Assembly (NCBI RefSeq): GCF_041537905.1
Contig: NZ_JBGRUO010000001.1
Coordinates: 124,001-188,000 of the forward strand
Direction: 5' to 3'
DNA: 64,000 bases
Source of the DNA: Ruegeria_C sp041537905
GTDB lineage: Bacteria > Pseudomonadota > Alphaproteobacteria > Rhodobacterales > Rhodobacteraceae
In this document: positions 8,756-17,159 of the stretch, piece by piece
Numbering within the stretch: position 1 is the first letter of the stretch
Layout of the letters: every line of letters begins with the position of its first letter
The notes under the pieces: generated by a model
Database searches by the model: none
The model's input: only the letters and a program-made list of their open reading frames with translations
Told to the model about the DNA's origin: nothing
Program-made: the position numbers and the translations under genes

Positions 8756-9270
8756 GCCCGCGCCCGCTCACGTTTCAGTTTCTGCATCTTGCGAGTGATC
8801 ATCTGCCGCTTGAGCGGCTTGAGATAGTCGATAAAGAGCTTGCCGTTCAGATGGTCGATCTCATGCTGCACACAGGTCGCCCAGAGCCCGTCGAACGTGT
8901 CGCTCTGCGGATTGCCATCGCGGTCGATCCATTCCACATCGACCACTTTTGGGCGCGTCACCTCGGCGAATTGTTCCGGGATCGACAGGCAGCCTTCCTC
9001 ATAGACATTGACCTCCTCGGACGAGGCCACCACCTGCGGGTTGAACATCACCATAGGACGCGGCGTCTCGCCCTCTTCCTTGATGCAATCCAGCACGATC
9101 AGCCGCTCCAGCACCCCGATCTGCGGCGCGGCCAGACCGATACCCGGCGCGTCATACATCGTCTCCAGCATGTCATCAGCCAGCTGGCGCAGATCGTCGG
9201 ACAGGTCAGAGACCGGCGTGCAGACCTTTTTCAGGCGGGGATCGGGATGGATCAGGATCGTGCGTTTCAT
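8752..9270 (-). CDS. def: Peptide deformylase
   Basis: Metalloenzyme that removes the formyl group from nascent chains at the ribosome. The 172-residue protein has all three motifs: GIGLAAPQIG (43-52), EEGCLSIPE with metal ligand Cys94, and QHEIDH with His136, Glu137 and His140. It heads a minus-strand unit def, def-like, fmt. The start at 9270 is divergent from the MalY-like gene at 9366. Confidence 0.97.
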   Translation of the reverse strand: MKRTILIHPDPRLKKVCTPVSDLSDDLRQLADDMLETMYDAPGIGLAAPQIGVLERLIVLDCIKEEGETPRPMVMFNPQVVASSEEVNVYEEGCLSIPEQFAEVTRPKVVDVEWIDRDGNPQSDTFDGLWATCVQHEIDHLNGKLFIDYLKPLKRQMITRKMQKLKRERARA

Positions 9271-9365
9271 GAGGTTGATTTAGGCGATTGCCCGCGCCGC
9301 CGCAACGCCCCTTGAACACGGCCCGTTTGTCGTTAGCTTGCCTGAGACACTCAAGGGGCGACCTC

Positions 9366-10538
9366 ATGCATTTCAACACACTCAACGACCGCCGCGGCAC
9401 GTTCAGCACCAAATGGGACAAGATGGAGCGGGGCTTTGGCGTCTCGCCCGAGGACGGGCTGGCCATGTGGACCGCCGATTCCGATTTCCCGACCGCACCC
9501 TGCGTGATCGACGTGGTGCGTGAGGCGGCAGAGCATGGCGTGTTCGGCTATTCCTGGGTCTACCCGGAATATCTGCAATCGGTGCAATGGTGGATGAAGA
9601 CCCGCCACAATTGGGAAATCGAGACCGATTGGGTATTGACCACGCAAGGTCTGGGCAACGGCATCGCGCTGGCGCTGGATGTCTGGAGCCAGCCGGGCGA
9701 TGGCGTGGTGATCTTTTCGCCCGTCTATCACGAGTTTGCACACAAGATTAACAAAACAGGCCGTCGCGTGGTCGAATGCCCGCTGGCACGCGAGGGAGAT
9801 ACCTACAGTCTGGACCTCGACGATGCGCAAAGCCGCCTGACAGGTGACGAATCGATGCTGATCTTCTGCTCACCGCAGAACCCGTCGGGCCGGATCTGGA
9901 CAGCGCAGGAACTGCGCGACGTGGCCGATTTTGCCGCGCGTAACGATCTGATCCTGATCTCGGACGAGATCCATCACGATCTGGTTTATCCCGGCGAAAC
10001 CTTCGTGCCGATGGATGTCGCCGCACCCGCGCACCGGAACCGGATGGTCTATCTGACGGCGGCCTCCAAGACCTTCAACATCGCCGGTCAGCGCACCGGC
10101 AACATGATCATTCCCGACGCCGACCTGCGCGCCGCGATGAAACACCGTCTGGCCACGCTGGATTACTCGCCCAGCGCGCTTGGCGTGCAGATGATCATGG
10201 CGGCCTACTCGCCGGAGGGCGCGGATTGGGTCGACGCGCAGGTGGCGCATCTGGACGAAAACCGCCGGGTCTTTGACGACGCCATCAACGCGATTCCCGG
10301 CGTGCGGTCGCTGCCGCTGCAATCCACCTATCTGGCCTGGGTCGATTTTGCGGGCACCGGAATGGCGCCAGATGAGGTCGCGACCCGCATTCGTGACGAG
10401 GCGAAAATCGCCGTCTCGCCCGGCCCCGGTTTCGGCACTGGCGGCGAGACGTTCCAGCGATTCAATCTGGCCACCCAACGCGCCCGCGTCGAAGAGGCAG
10501 GCCGCCGGATGCAACACGCCTTCCGCGACCTGCAATAG
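9366..10538 (+). CDS. MalY/PatB-family cystathionine beta-lyase-like PLP enzyme
   Basis: A 390-residue fold-type I PLP enzyme. The PLP lysine is Lys235 in TAASKTFNIAGQRTGN, with Asp200 in LISDEIHHDL contacting the pyridine nitrogen and SPQNPSGRIW in the substrate site. The SDEIHxDL plus ASKTFNxAG pair marks the MalY/PatB branch, whose members cleave cystathionine or related C-S bonds to thiol, pyruvate and ammonia; some also regulate. The frame is open to 9288, but I chose the ATG at 9366, with AAGGGG just upstream. The next gene starts immediately after its stop. Confidence 0.88.
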   Translation: MHFNTLNDRRGTFSTKWDKMERGFGVSPEDGLAMWTADSDFPTAPCVIDVVREAAEHGVFGYSWVYPEYLQSVQWWMKTRHNWEIETDWVLTTQGLGNGIALALDVWSQPGDGVVIFSPVYHEFAHKINKTGRRVVECPLAREGDTYSLDLDDAQSRLTGDESMLIFCSPQNPSGRIWTAQELRDVADFAARNDLILISDEIHHDLVYPGETFVPMDVAAPAHRNRMVYLTAASKTFNIAGQRTGNMIIPDADLRAAMKHRLATLDYSPSALGVQMIMAAYSPEGADWVDAQVAHLDENRRVFDDAINAIPGVRSLPLQSTYLAWVDFAGTGMAPDEVATRIRDEAKIAVSPGPGFGTGGETFQRFNLATQRARVEEAGRRMQHAFRDLQ

Positions 10539-11072
10539 ATGCTGCGCCGGGCCCTGTTGCGCGGCGCGCTCCTGATCCTTGCCGTCGCGGTTGTCTTTGT
10601 TATCTGGGACCGCTACGGCCCCCGCGAATCTGCGCCGGACATGGCCCCTGCGGTGGAACAGGTCGATCATATCCTCATCGAGAAATCCGCCCGCCGCATG
10701 AGCGCAACGGCGGATGGCAAAGTGGTCTTTGAGGCCGAGATCGCATTGGGGTTCAAGCCCGGCGGCGACAAGCAGATGGAAGGTGATGGCAAGACGCCCG
10801 AAGGCCATTTCAAGATCAACCGCCGCAATCCGCAAAGCGCGTTTCACCTCTCGCTGGGGCTGGATTATCCCCACCCCGAGGATATCGCCCGCGCCAAGGC
10901 GCAAGGCATCGATCCCGGTGGGGATATCTTCATCCATGGCCAGCCCAACGGACTGTCCGTCCTCACCCTGCCCGGCGACTGGACCGCAGGCTGCATCGCG
11001 GTCTCCAACGCTGAGATGGAGACGCTCTGGCGGCTGGCACCCATCGGGACTCCAGTCGAAATCAGACCCTAG
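10539..11072 (+). CDS. L,D-transpeptidase (YkuD-fold), membrane-anchored
   Basis: A 177-residue protein with an N-terminal signal anchor (about residues 8-23) and a YkuD-type catalytic domain. The active-site His133 lies in DIFIHGQPNG and the catalytic Cys152 in WTAGCIAVSNAEM. Such enzymes make 3-3 crosslinks in peptidoglycan or attach proteins to it, in the periplasm. It starts directly at the MalY-like stop, so the pair may be cotranscribed although no functional link is evident. Confidence 0.9.
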   Translation: MLRRALLRGALLILAVAVVFVIWDRYGPRESAPDMAPAVEQVDHILIEKSARRMSATADGKVVFEAEIALGFKPGGDKQMEGDGKTPEGHFKINRRNPQSAFHLSLGLDYPHPEDIARAKAQGIDPGGDIFIHGQPNGLSVLTLPGDWTAGCIAVSNAEMETLWRLAPIGTPVEIRP

Positions 11073-11127
11073 ATGCCTTCGCACGAAAGCGCGTCGCAAA
11101 CATTGACCGTTTGTATCCCGATCACCG

Positions 11128-11457
11128 TTAGTCGAACGCGCCTGTGATACCGGCGATGGTAACGCCGACACTGAGGCAAAATAACGTCGATCCTCCCTGA
11201 GCCGCGTGGAGGTCTGCATCGCTGACCTCTCCCTCGGAAGGTTGTTGAGGGATATGCAGATAGGCGACCTTTTCGGTATCCGATACAAGCCTGTATTCAA
11301 CCCCTTCGGGCAGCGGGCCGACCATTTCTTCCAATGCAGCGCGCGTGTCGGTCTCAAGGCGCCTGGCATAGGCCTGATCCGTCAAGGCACGCTCATAGAA
11401 AGGGTGCCGCAAATGAGATTGATCCGCTTTCAGCTGCAAGCCCGTACGAGTTGTCAT
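11128..11457 (-). CDS. NHLP-type (nitrile hydratase leader) RiPP precursor-like peptide
   Basis: A 109-residue protein from the ATG at 11457, with GGGAGA upstream; the frame is open another 15 codons but without that signal. Residues 18-78 resemble the NHLP leader family derived from nitrile hydratase alpha subunits: an acidic helix (RRLETDTRAALEEM), then LPEGVEYRLVSDTEKVAYLHIP, then a VSDADLHAAQGG end with the double glycine at 88-89. What follows is a 20-residue hydrophobic segment with one cysteine (Cys94), the expected core peptide. In known systems such leaders guide modification and are cleaved after GG during export. No modification enzyme, C39 peptidase or transporter of that type is visible in the window, so product and partners are unknown. 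Confidence 0.72.
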   Translation of the reverse strand: MTTRTGLQLKADQSHLRHPFYERALTDQAYARRLETDTRAALEEMVGPLPEGVEYRLVSDTEKVAYLHIPQQPSEGEVSDADLHAAQGGSTLFCLSVGVTIAGITGAFD

Positions 11458-11602
11458 AGCGTTCTCCCAAATCGGTCCGTACCTGCGCCTCTGGTGAACC
11501 ACCTTACGATGCAGGCCTTGTCTTGATCGATTTGAATTTAGGAACTGAAGCTATCCGGATTTGCGGCTTGCGATTAAGTCTCGTTCATAGTCGCGCCGCG
11601 CC

Positions 11603-11953
11603 CTAGTCTTTGCCAAGCAAAGCAATCGGCGCATCGGGCGCGCGATAGAAATCCAGCGGCGCGCGGTCGGTTGCCGCCGTGCTGCGCTTGAACTCATAAT
11701 GCATCTCGCCGCCATCTTCCTCGGACGCCACGATCAGACATTGGTAGAGGTGGTTGGCCTCATCATAAAGATCGACCAACCCGCGCAGCCTGGGCGTTGT
11801 TGCTGCCTCGACCGAAAAGCCGGTCCGCCACAATCCCAGAACCGGGAAATACTCCTTACCGGCCTCGACCCGCAGCCGGCTGGCCTTCTTGATCCCCTCA
11901 AGGCGTGCGGCTTCCAGCCCGGCCCTGACCTCTTTTGAAACATAGGTGCTCAT
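11603..11953 (-). CDS. Conserved hypothetical protein next to NHLP peptide
   Basis: A 116-residue soluble protein that I cannot assign to a function. It has a basic N-terminal region (KKASRLRVEAG), a central FSVEAATTPRLRGLVDLYD stretch and HLYQCLIVASEEDGG, ending with a Pro-rich tail. I believe similar proteins occur widely in Rhodobacterales, but I cannot verify it here. The layout, with a basic Arg motif followed by a hydrophobic strand and Asp, faintly recalls a PilZ-like barrel, which is speculation. It lies 145 bases upstream of the NHLP peptide on the same strand. Confidence 0.7.
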   Translation of the reverse strand: MSTYVSKEVRAGLEAARLEGIKKASRLRVEAGKEYFPVLGLWRTGFSVEAATTPRLRGLVDLYDEANHLYQCLIVASEEDGGEMHYEFKRSTAATDRAPLDFYRAPDAPIALLGKD

Positions 11954-12161
11954 GTGACCCCCCTCACTCCAGCCCGACTCATCCTGCCGCCCGATATAGA
12001 TATATCAAGCTGAGTCTTTATGACGGTCGCGTTAAATCGGGCTCACGTTGCCGCGAATCCCCATTACCTGTGCATGGGTGCAGGGGGTCTGCGCGCCGAT
12101 GGCATTGGGCAAGGCCACCCTTCGGGACTAGGTTTGAGCCAACACAGAGATGGAGAGCGAT

Positions 12162-13151
12162 ATGGGTCTTTTGATCGACGGCGTGTGGCACGACCAATGG
12201 TATGACACCAAGACAACCGGCGGCGCGTTCAAGCGCAGCGAGGCGAAGTTCCGCAACTGGATCACCGCCGATGGCAGCCCCGGCCCCTCGGGCGAGGGCG
12301 GTTTTGCGGCCCAATCCGGTCGCTACCACCTTTATGTCAGCATGGCCTGCCCCTGGGCGCACCGGACCCTGATCTTTAGGCAACTCAAAGGCTTGGCCGA
12401 TCACATCTCGGTTTCGGTGGTGCATCCCGACATGCTGGATCAGGGCTGGACCTTTGAGATGGACGACTACGGCGCAACGGGCGACACGCTTTACGGCCTG
12501 ACCCATGCGCATCAGGTCTATACCAAGGCGGACCCCGGCTTCAGCGGCCGCGTCACCGTGCCGATTCTGTGGGACAAGGAACGCGAAACCATCGTCTCGA
12601 ACGAAAGCGCCGAGATCATCCGCATGTTCAACTCTGCCTTTGACGGGCTGACCGGCAACACGCTGGACTTTTGGCCCGAACCCATGCGCGATGCGATCGA
12701 AAACGTGAACGCCCGCATCTACGACAGCGTCAACAATGGCGTCTATAAATGTGGATTTGCCACGACACAGGCCGCCTATGACGCGGCAATCGATCCGCTC
12801 TTTGACCGTCTGGATTGGCTGGAAGAGCGCCTGTCACGCAACCGCTACCTGATGGGCGAGCAGCTGACCGAGGCCGACTGGCGGTTGTTCACCACGCTGA
12901 TCCGGTTCGATCCGGTCTATCACCTGCATTTCAAATGCAACCGCAACCGGCTGGTGGATTACCCCAACCTCTGGGCCTATACGCGCGAGCTGTACCAATG
13001 GCCGGGCGTGGCGCAGACGGTGAATATGGATCACATCGTGCGCCACTATCACTACAGCCATGACAGCATCAATCCGCACCGCATCATCCCGACCAATCCG
13101 GTTCTGGATTATGGCACGCCGCATGGGCGCGATCAGCGGCCTGCCGCGTAA
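12162..13151 (+). CDS. Glutathionyl-hydroquinone reductase (Xi-class GST, YqjG/ECM4 family)
   Basis: Reduces glutathionyl-hydroquinones using glutathione. The 329-residue protein has the catalytic Cys63 in SMACPWAHRTL, the Xi-class signature, and a C-terminal all-alpha domain containing the family's LTEADWRLFTTLIRFDPVY segment. The ATG at 12162 is used because GGAGAG precedes it; an upstream ATG at 12150 is in frame but lacks a site. The last 19 bases overlap the convergent receiver gene. Confidence 0.93.
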   Translation: MGLLIDGVWHDQWYDTKTTGGAFKRSEAKFRNWITADGSPGPSGEGGFAAQSGRYHLYVSMACPWAHRTLIFRQLKGLADHISVSVVHPDMLDQGWTFEMDDYGATGDTLYGLTHAHQVYTKADPGFSGRVTVPILWDKERETIVSNESAEIIRMFNSAFDGLTGNTLDFWPEPMRDAIENVNARIYDSVNNGVYKCGFATTQAAYDAAIDPLFDRLDWLEERLSRNRYLMGEQLTEADWRLFTTLIRFDPVYHLHFKCNRNRLVDYPNLWAYTRELYQWPGVAQTVNMDHIVRHYHYSHDSINPHRIIPTNPVLDYGTPHGRDQRPAA

Positions 13152-13498
13152 TGCTCGACCATGGCCGCCAGATCTTCTGGCGGCATTTCGCTCTGCAGGA
13201 AGGCGCAGGCGTTCGGGCTATGGGCAAAGACCGACCCGTCGGAAAAGAAGGTGGTATTGGTCACAAAAATCACCCGCGCCTCAGGGCGCCGATAGCTGGC
13301 GAAATCGGCGACCGCCAGCGCGCTGCCCTCGTCCAGCACAAGGTCCAGCACAATGATCTCATATGGATCACGATAGAGCGCCAGAATCGCCGCCTCTTGC
13401 GACGCAACCAGCGTCACCTCTGCGCCTTGCCGTTTCAGGTGGCGCTTCCAGAGCAAACCCAATCCCGGGTTGCTTTCAACAATCAAAACATTCATCAC
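13133..13498 (-). CDS. Stand-alone receiver-like protein with atypical active site
   Basis: A 121-residue protein formed only by a CheY-like receiver fold (LIVESNPGLGLLWKRHLKR at the N-terminus, IIVLDLVLDEG in the centre). The phosphorylatable Asp52 and Thr80 (VTNTTFF) are kept. The acidic pair near residues 8-9 is Glu-Ser instead of two acids, and the usual Lys of the FLxKP motif is replaced (FLQSEMP). Magnesium binding and phosphorylation may therefore be altered. No kinase gene is adjacent. It overlaps the GST gene tail to tail. Confidence 0.8.
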   Translation of the reverse strand: MMNVLIVESNPGLGLLWKRHLKRQGAEVTLVASQEAAILALYRDPYEIIVLDLVLDEGSALAVADFASYRRPEARVIFVTNTTFFSDGSVFAHSPNACAFLQSEMPPEDLAAMVEHYAAGR

Positions 13499-13580
13499 AG
13501 ACTACGGGTGCCTAAGCTAGGACTGATCTGGTGGCACCACTCCCCTGTCTAGGTCTTGTGATCAATTTCTTAACAATCTC

Positions 13581-13617
13581 TTAACGGGCCTCTGAATGAG
13601 GCCTGAAGGGCCGTTAA
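13581..13617 (+). other. Hairpin in the receiver/cobC intergenic region
   Basis: A two-part inverted repeat: outer arms TTAACGG and CCGTTAA enclose an inner GGCCTC tgaat GAGGCC hairpin. It lies about 70 bases before cobC and 80 before the divergent receiver gene. It could be an operator or an mRNA leader structure. No B12-box was recognisable, so I do not call a cobalamin riboswitch. Confidence 0.4.
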
Positions 13618-13688
13618 TGCTTGTATTACAGGCGGATTTCCGCTTGAAGCGGGGCAAATGCTGTCTCATCTCCGATCTGATTGCACAA

Positions 13689-14651
13689 ATGGATCAAATG
13701 TCACCAACCCATTCCAGAGCCCCCCGAGACCATGGCGGCGGTATCGATTCCGCCATTGCAGCACATGGTGGAACACGCGCGGGTTGGCTGGATTTGTCGA
13801 CCGGTATCAACCCCGAACCCTACCCCCTGCCCGCCTTTACGTCCCAGGATTGGGCCGCACTTCCCGACCAGGCTGCCTTTACCGGGCTTGAGGCCGCCGC
13901 GCGGCAGTTCTGGCAGGTGCCAGATGGGGCCCGCATCTTGCCCGCGCCCGGCGCCTCGGCCCTGATCGCCCGCATCCCTGCGCTGGCCCCGGCGGGTCGG
14001 GTTCAGATCACAACGCCCACCTATAATGAACATGCCGCAGCATTCGCCGCGCAGGGTTGGCAGGTCGCAGAGTCCGGCCCGGCAGAGGCGCTGGTGATCG
14101 TGCATCCCAACAACCCCGATGGGCGGATCTGGAGCGAACAGGATGCCGATGCGCCGCTGACGGTCATCGACGAAAGCTTCTGCGACGTGATGCCGTCGCG
14201 CAGTCTTGCGCATCTCGCGGCGCGGCCCCGCACCCTCATCCTGAAGAGCTTCGGCAAATTCTGGGGGCTCGCCGGTCTGCGCTTGGGCTTTGCCATCGGG
14301 CGACCGGACCTTATCGACCGACTTGGTGATTTGACCGGACCCTGGGCCGTATCGGGTCCGGCGCTGCGGATCGGCGCTCTGGCCCTGCGCGACGGTGGCT
14401 GGGCGGTAGAGACGCGCGCACGGCTAGAGCGCGACGCGGCACGTCTGGACGGGATGTTGACCCGCGCCGGGGCCGAGCTGGAGGGGGGAACATCGCTGTT
14501 TCGCCTCTACCGCGTGGATGATGCCGCCGCCTGGCAGGACCGATTGGCCGAGGCCCATATCTGGAGCCGTATCTTTCCCTATTCGCCCCATTACCTGCGC
14601 CTTGGCCTGCCCCCCGCCTCGGGTTGGGAGCGGCTGGAAGCCGCGCTATGA
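13689..14651 (+). CDS. cobC: Threonine-phosphate decarboxylase-type cobalamin synthesis enzyme (CobC/CobD-like)
   Basis: PLP enzyme of cobalamin synthesis that supplies the aminopropanol linker, in the CobC naming of aerobic-pathway bacteria. About 320 residues from the ATG at 13689. It opens with DHGGGIDSAIAAHGG and LDLSTGINPEPYPLP, typical of the family, has VHPNNPDGRIW in the substrate site and the PLP lysine in LKSFGKFWGLAGLRLGF. The frame is open to 13596; ATGs at 13689 and 13698 both suit the family and neither has a strong ribosome binding site. The stop overlaps the start of cobD. Confidence 0.9.
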   Translation: MDQMSPTHSRAPRDHGGGIDSAIAAHGGTRAGWLDLSTGINPEPYPLPAFTSQDWAALPDQAAFTGLEAAARQFWQVPDGARILPAPGASALIARIPALAPAGRVQITTPTYNEHAAAFAAQGWQVAESGPAEALVIVHPNNPDGRIWSEQDADAPLTVIDESFCDVMPSRSLAHLAARPRTLILKSFGKFWGLAGLRLGFAIGRPDLIDRLGDLTGPWAVSGPALRIGALALRDGGWAVETRARLERDAARLDGMLTRAGAELEGGTSLFRLYRVDDAAAWQDRLAEAHIWSRIFPYSPHYLRLGLPPASGWERLEAAL

Positions 14652-15568
14652 CCACCGCCGCGCTGCTGGCCTGCGCGATGCTGCTGGACGCCGCGCTTGG
14701 CGAGCCGGACTGGCTGTGGTCGCGGCTGCGCCATCCCGCCGTGTTGATGGGCGATGCCGTACGCTTTCTGGACAACCACTTGAACGACGGCACCCACAAG
14801 CGACTCAAAGGCGTCGTCGCGACCATGCTATTGGCGCTGGCTGCGATGCTGATCGGATGGGGGCTGGCCGCGTTTGGACCGGTCGTAGAGATCCTCTGCT
14901 GCGCGATGCTGCTGGCCCAGAAATCACTGGTTCAACATGTGAGGGACGTGGCAGAGGCCCTGCGCGTGTGCCTGCCCGAGGCCCGCGCCAAGGTTGCGCG
15001 CATCGTCTCGCGTGACACCAGCGCGATGGACGGCCCCCAGGTTGCCCGCGCGGCGATCGAGAGCGCCTCGGAAAACCTGTCGGACGGGGTGATCGCGCCC
15101 GCCTTCTGGTTTTTGCTGGGCGGGTTGCCCGGCCTGCTGCTGTATAAGGCGATCAACACCGCCGACAGCATGATAGGCTATCGCACCGAAAAATATGCGC
15201 AGTTCGGCTGGGCCGCCGCGCGCCTGGACGATCTGCTCAACCTGGTGCCCGCGCGGCTGAGCGGCCTGATGATCGCTCTGCTTGCCAACAGGCAATCGCA
15301 GTGGCGCGACATCGTGAAAGATGCCGAACGGCATGTCTCGCCCAATGCGGGCTGGCCCGAGGCGGCAATGGCCCGTGCGCTGGGTGTCGCATTGGCCGGT
15401 CCACGCAGCTATCACGGCCAGATTCGGCACCTCGCCTGGGTAAATGAAAGCGCCCGCAAAGAAATCGGCGCGCAAGAGATCGCGCGTGCGGTCAAAATTC
15501 TCTGGCAGGTCTGGGCATTGACCCTTGGCCTTGTCATGTTTGGAATCGTAATCTCGCTGCTGAGGTAA
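14648..15568 (+). CDS. cobD: Adenosylcobinamide-phosphate synthase (CobD/CbiB)
   Basis: Membrane enzyme that attaches aminopropanol (phosphate) to adenosylcobyric acid. The 306-residue protein has the family start (LLACAMLLDAALGEPDWLW...HPAVLMG), the central ASENLSDGVIAPAFWFLLGG and YRTEKYAQFGWAAARLDDLLN, and several hydrophobic helices. The ATG at 14648 overlaps the cobC stop, and the two proteins supply consecutive parts of the same step. bluB, which makes the lower ligand, lies elsewhere in the window at 40139. Confidence 0.95.
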   Translation: MTTAALLACAMLLDAALGEPDWLWSRLRHPAVLMGDAVRFLDNHLNDGTHKRLKGVVATMLLALAAMLIGWGLAAFGPVVEILCCAMLLAQKSLVQHVRDVAEALRVCLPEARAKVARIVSRDTSAMDGPQVARAAIESASENLSDGVIAPAFWFLLGGLPGLLLYKAINTADSMIGYRTEKYAQFGWAAARLDDLLNLVPARLSGLMIALLANRQSQWRDIVKDAERHVSPNAGWPEAAMARALGVALAGPRSYHGQIRHLAWVNESARKEIGAQEIARAVKILWQVWALTLGLVMFGIVISLLR

Positions 15569-15580
15569 GAGGAGACAAGA

Positions 15581-16750
15581 ATGATCAAAGCGACTGTCCT
15601 GGGCCTCGCCCTGCTGGGGGCCTCTCCGGTGCTGGCGCAATGCGGCGGTGATTTCGGCTCTTTCGTGGACAGGCTGAAAAGCGAGGCCACCGGCGCCGGT
15701 CTCGATCCTGAGACGGTTGATGCGTTCTTCAAGACAGTGCGCCAGGATCCCAAGGTGCTGCGCGCCGATCGCGCGCAAGGTGTGTTCCAGAAACCTTTCA
15801 TCAGTTTCTCCGACCGCCTGATCTCGCAAAACCGCGTCGACCGGGGCGCGGCGATGGAGGAGAAATACAGCGATGTCTTCGACCGGATCGAGGCGGAATA
15901 TGGCGTGAACCGCGGCGTTCTGCTGGCCTTCTGGGCGTTTGAGACCGACTACGGCGGCTTTCAGGGTGATTTCAACACCCGCAACGCGCTGGTGACGCTG
16001 GCCCATGACTGCCGCCGCCCCGAGTTGTTCCGCCCGCAGATCTTTGCCGCGCTCGAACTGCATGCGCGTGGCGATTTCGACCCGGAGCGCACCAAAGGGG
16101 CCTGGGCGGGCGAGATCGGCATGGTGCAGATGCTGCCGCGCGACATTCTGGTCAACGGCGTGGACGCCGATGGCAGCGGCAAGGTCGAGCTTGCAACCTC
16201 CGCCCCCGACGCGCTGGTATCGGGTGCCAAGATGCTGGAACATATGGGCTGGCAGGCAAACGAGCCCTGGCTGCAGGAAGTCACCGTGCCCGACACTCTG
16301 GACTGGTCACTGACCGGTGCCTCAAAACCGCGCAGCGTCGCGGAGTGGCAAGCCATGGGTGTGGCAGCGCGCGAGGGCGATCTGGCCGCAGGTGACATGC
16401 AAGCGACGATCATCCTGCCACAGGGGCACAAGGGGCCAGCATTTATCGCCTATCCGAATTTCAACGTCTATTTCGAGTGGAACCAGAGCTTTGTCTACGT
16501 TCTGACCGCCGCCTATTTCGCCACCCAGCTGGAAGGCGCGCCAGCCTATCAGCGCGGTACGCCCGAGGCCGGGTTGAACGGCGCGCAGATGAAGCAGCTA
16601 CAGACCAAGCTACAGGAACGCGGCTATGACGTGGGCGACGTGGACGGCATTCTGGGCGCACGCACGCGGGCGGCGGTTCAGACAGAACAGCAACGGCTGG
16701 GGTTGCCCGCCGATGCCTGGCCAACGCCGGAGTTGCTGCGCCAGCTATGA
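15581..16750 (+). CDS. Lytic murein transglycosylase (MltB type) with peptidoglycan-binding domain
   Basis: Periplasmic enzyme that cleaves peptidoglycan glycan strands. The 389-residue precursor has a signal peptide ending near ASPVLAQ (residue 20). The SLT-like catalytic domain has the active-site Glu121 in WAFETDYGGFQGDFNTRNAL and the family stretch GEIGMVQMLPRDILVNG. Residues 328-389 form a PG_binding_1 repeat (LQTKLQERGYDVGDVDGILG). It begins 12 bases after cobD with GAGGAG upstream, so it may be cotranscribed, although the function is unrelated. Confidence 0.94.
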   Translation: MIKATVLGLALLGASPVLAQCGGDFGSFVDRLKSEATGAGLDPETVDAFFKTVRQDPKVLRADRAQGVFQKPFISFSDRLISQNRVDRGAAMEEKYSDVFDRIEAEYGVNRGVLLAFWAFETDYGGFQGDFNTRNALVTLAHDCRRPELFRPQIFAALELHARGDFDPERTKGAWAGEIGMVQMLPRDILVNGVDADGSGKVELATSAPDALVSGAKMLEHMGWQANEPWLQEVTVPDTLDWSLTGASKPRSVAEWQAMGVAAREGDLAAGDMQATIILPQGHKGPAFIAYPNFNVYFEWNQSFVYVLTAAYFATQLEGAPAYQRGTPEAGLNGAQMKQLQTKLQERGYDVGDVDGILGARTRAAVQTEQQRLGLPADAWPTPELLRQL

Positions 16751-17104
16751 TCCATCATCGGGGCGAACGGGAAACCGCTGGCCCTTTTCGTCAATCAGGA
16801 TCAGCCGACCGTCCCGGCGCACAAACAGGTCGCAGCGGTTGAAGCCGTGGTCGAAGGCCGTGCAGATGCTGCCATCCTCGGCAATCCGGTAGGTGCCGAA
16901 GGCAGTGCCGCCGCTGCCATAGGTATAGGAATACGCACCATCAGCCGAATACCTGGATTGACCATCGTCATAGAAGGTCAGCGTGCGCCCCTCAAACGCG
17001 TCAAGCTCGGCCATGGATAGCGGCTCTTCGCCCGGCCTCAGGGTCCAGTCTGCGGCCCAGACGGGCAGGCCCAGAAACAGCAAGGGTATTGCAAGGCGTA
17101 ACAT
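16745..17104 (-). CDS. Small secreted protein, paralogue A
   Basis: A 119-residue protein with a signal peptide (MLRLAIPLLFLGLPVWA, cleavage near residue 17). I recognise no named family. The mature part is polar with YSADGAYSYTYGSGG and ends ICTAFDHGFNRCDLFVRRD, then a short basic-acidic tail. The Cys...RCDL pattern and following LIL-basic segment recur in the next gene, so the two are probably diverged duplicates with a possible disulfide. It overlaps the lytic transglycosylase end by six bases, tail to tail. Confidence 0.72.
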   Translation of the reverse strand: MLRLAIPLLFLGLPVWAADWTLRPGEEPLSMAELDAFEGRTLTFYDDGQSRYSADGAYSYTYGSGGTAFGTYRIAEDGSICTAFDHGFNRCDLFVRRDGRLILIDEKGQRFPVRPDDGS

Positions 17105-17159
17105 GGCGCCATCATGACCCGATCCACGCAGCAAGGGGAGTCACGTTGCGGTGAAGCCG

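Noticed and set aside
11073..11147. 24-codon plus-strand ORF after the L,D-transpeptidase
   Set aside because: No ribosome binding signal and it overlaps the end of the NHLP gene antisense.
13499..13688. Cobalamin riboswitch before cobC
   Set aside because: No recognisable B12-box; only a nested palindrome was seen.
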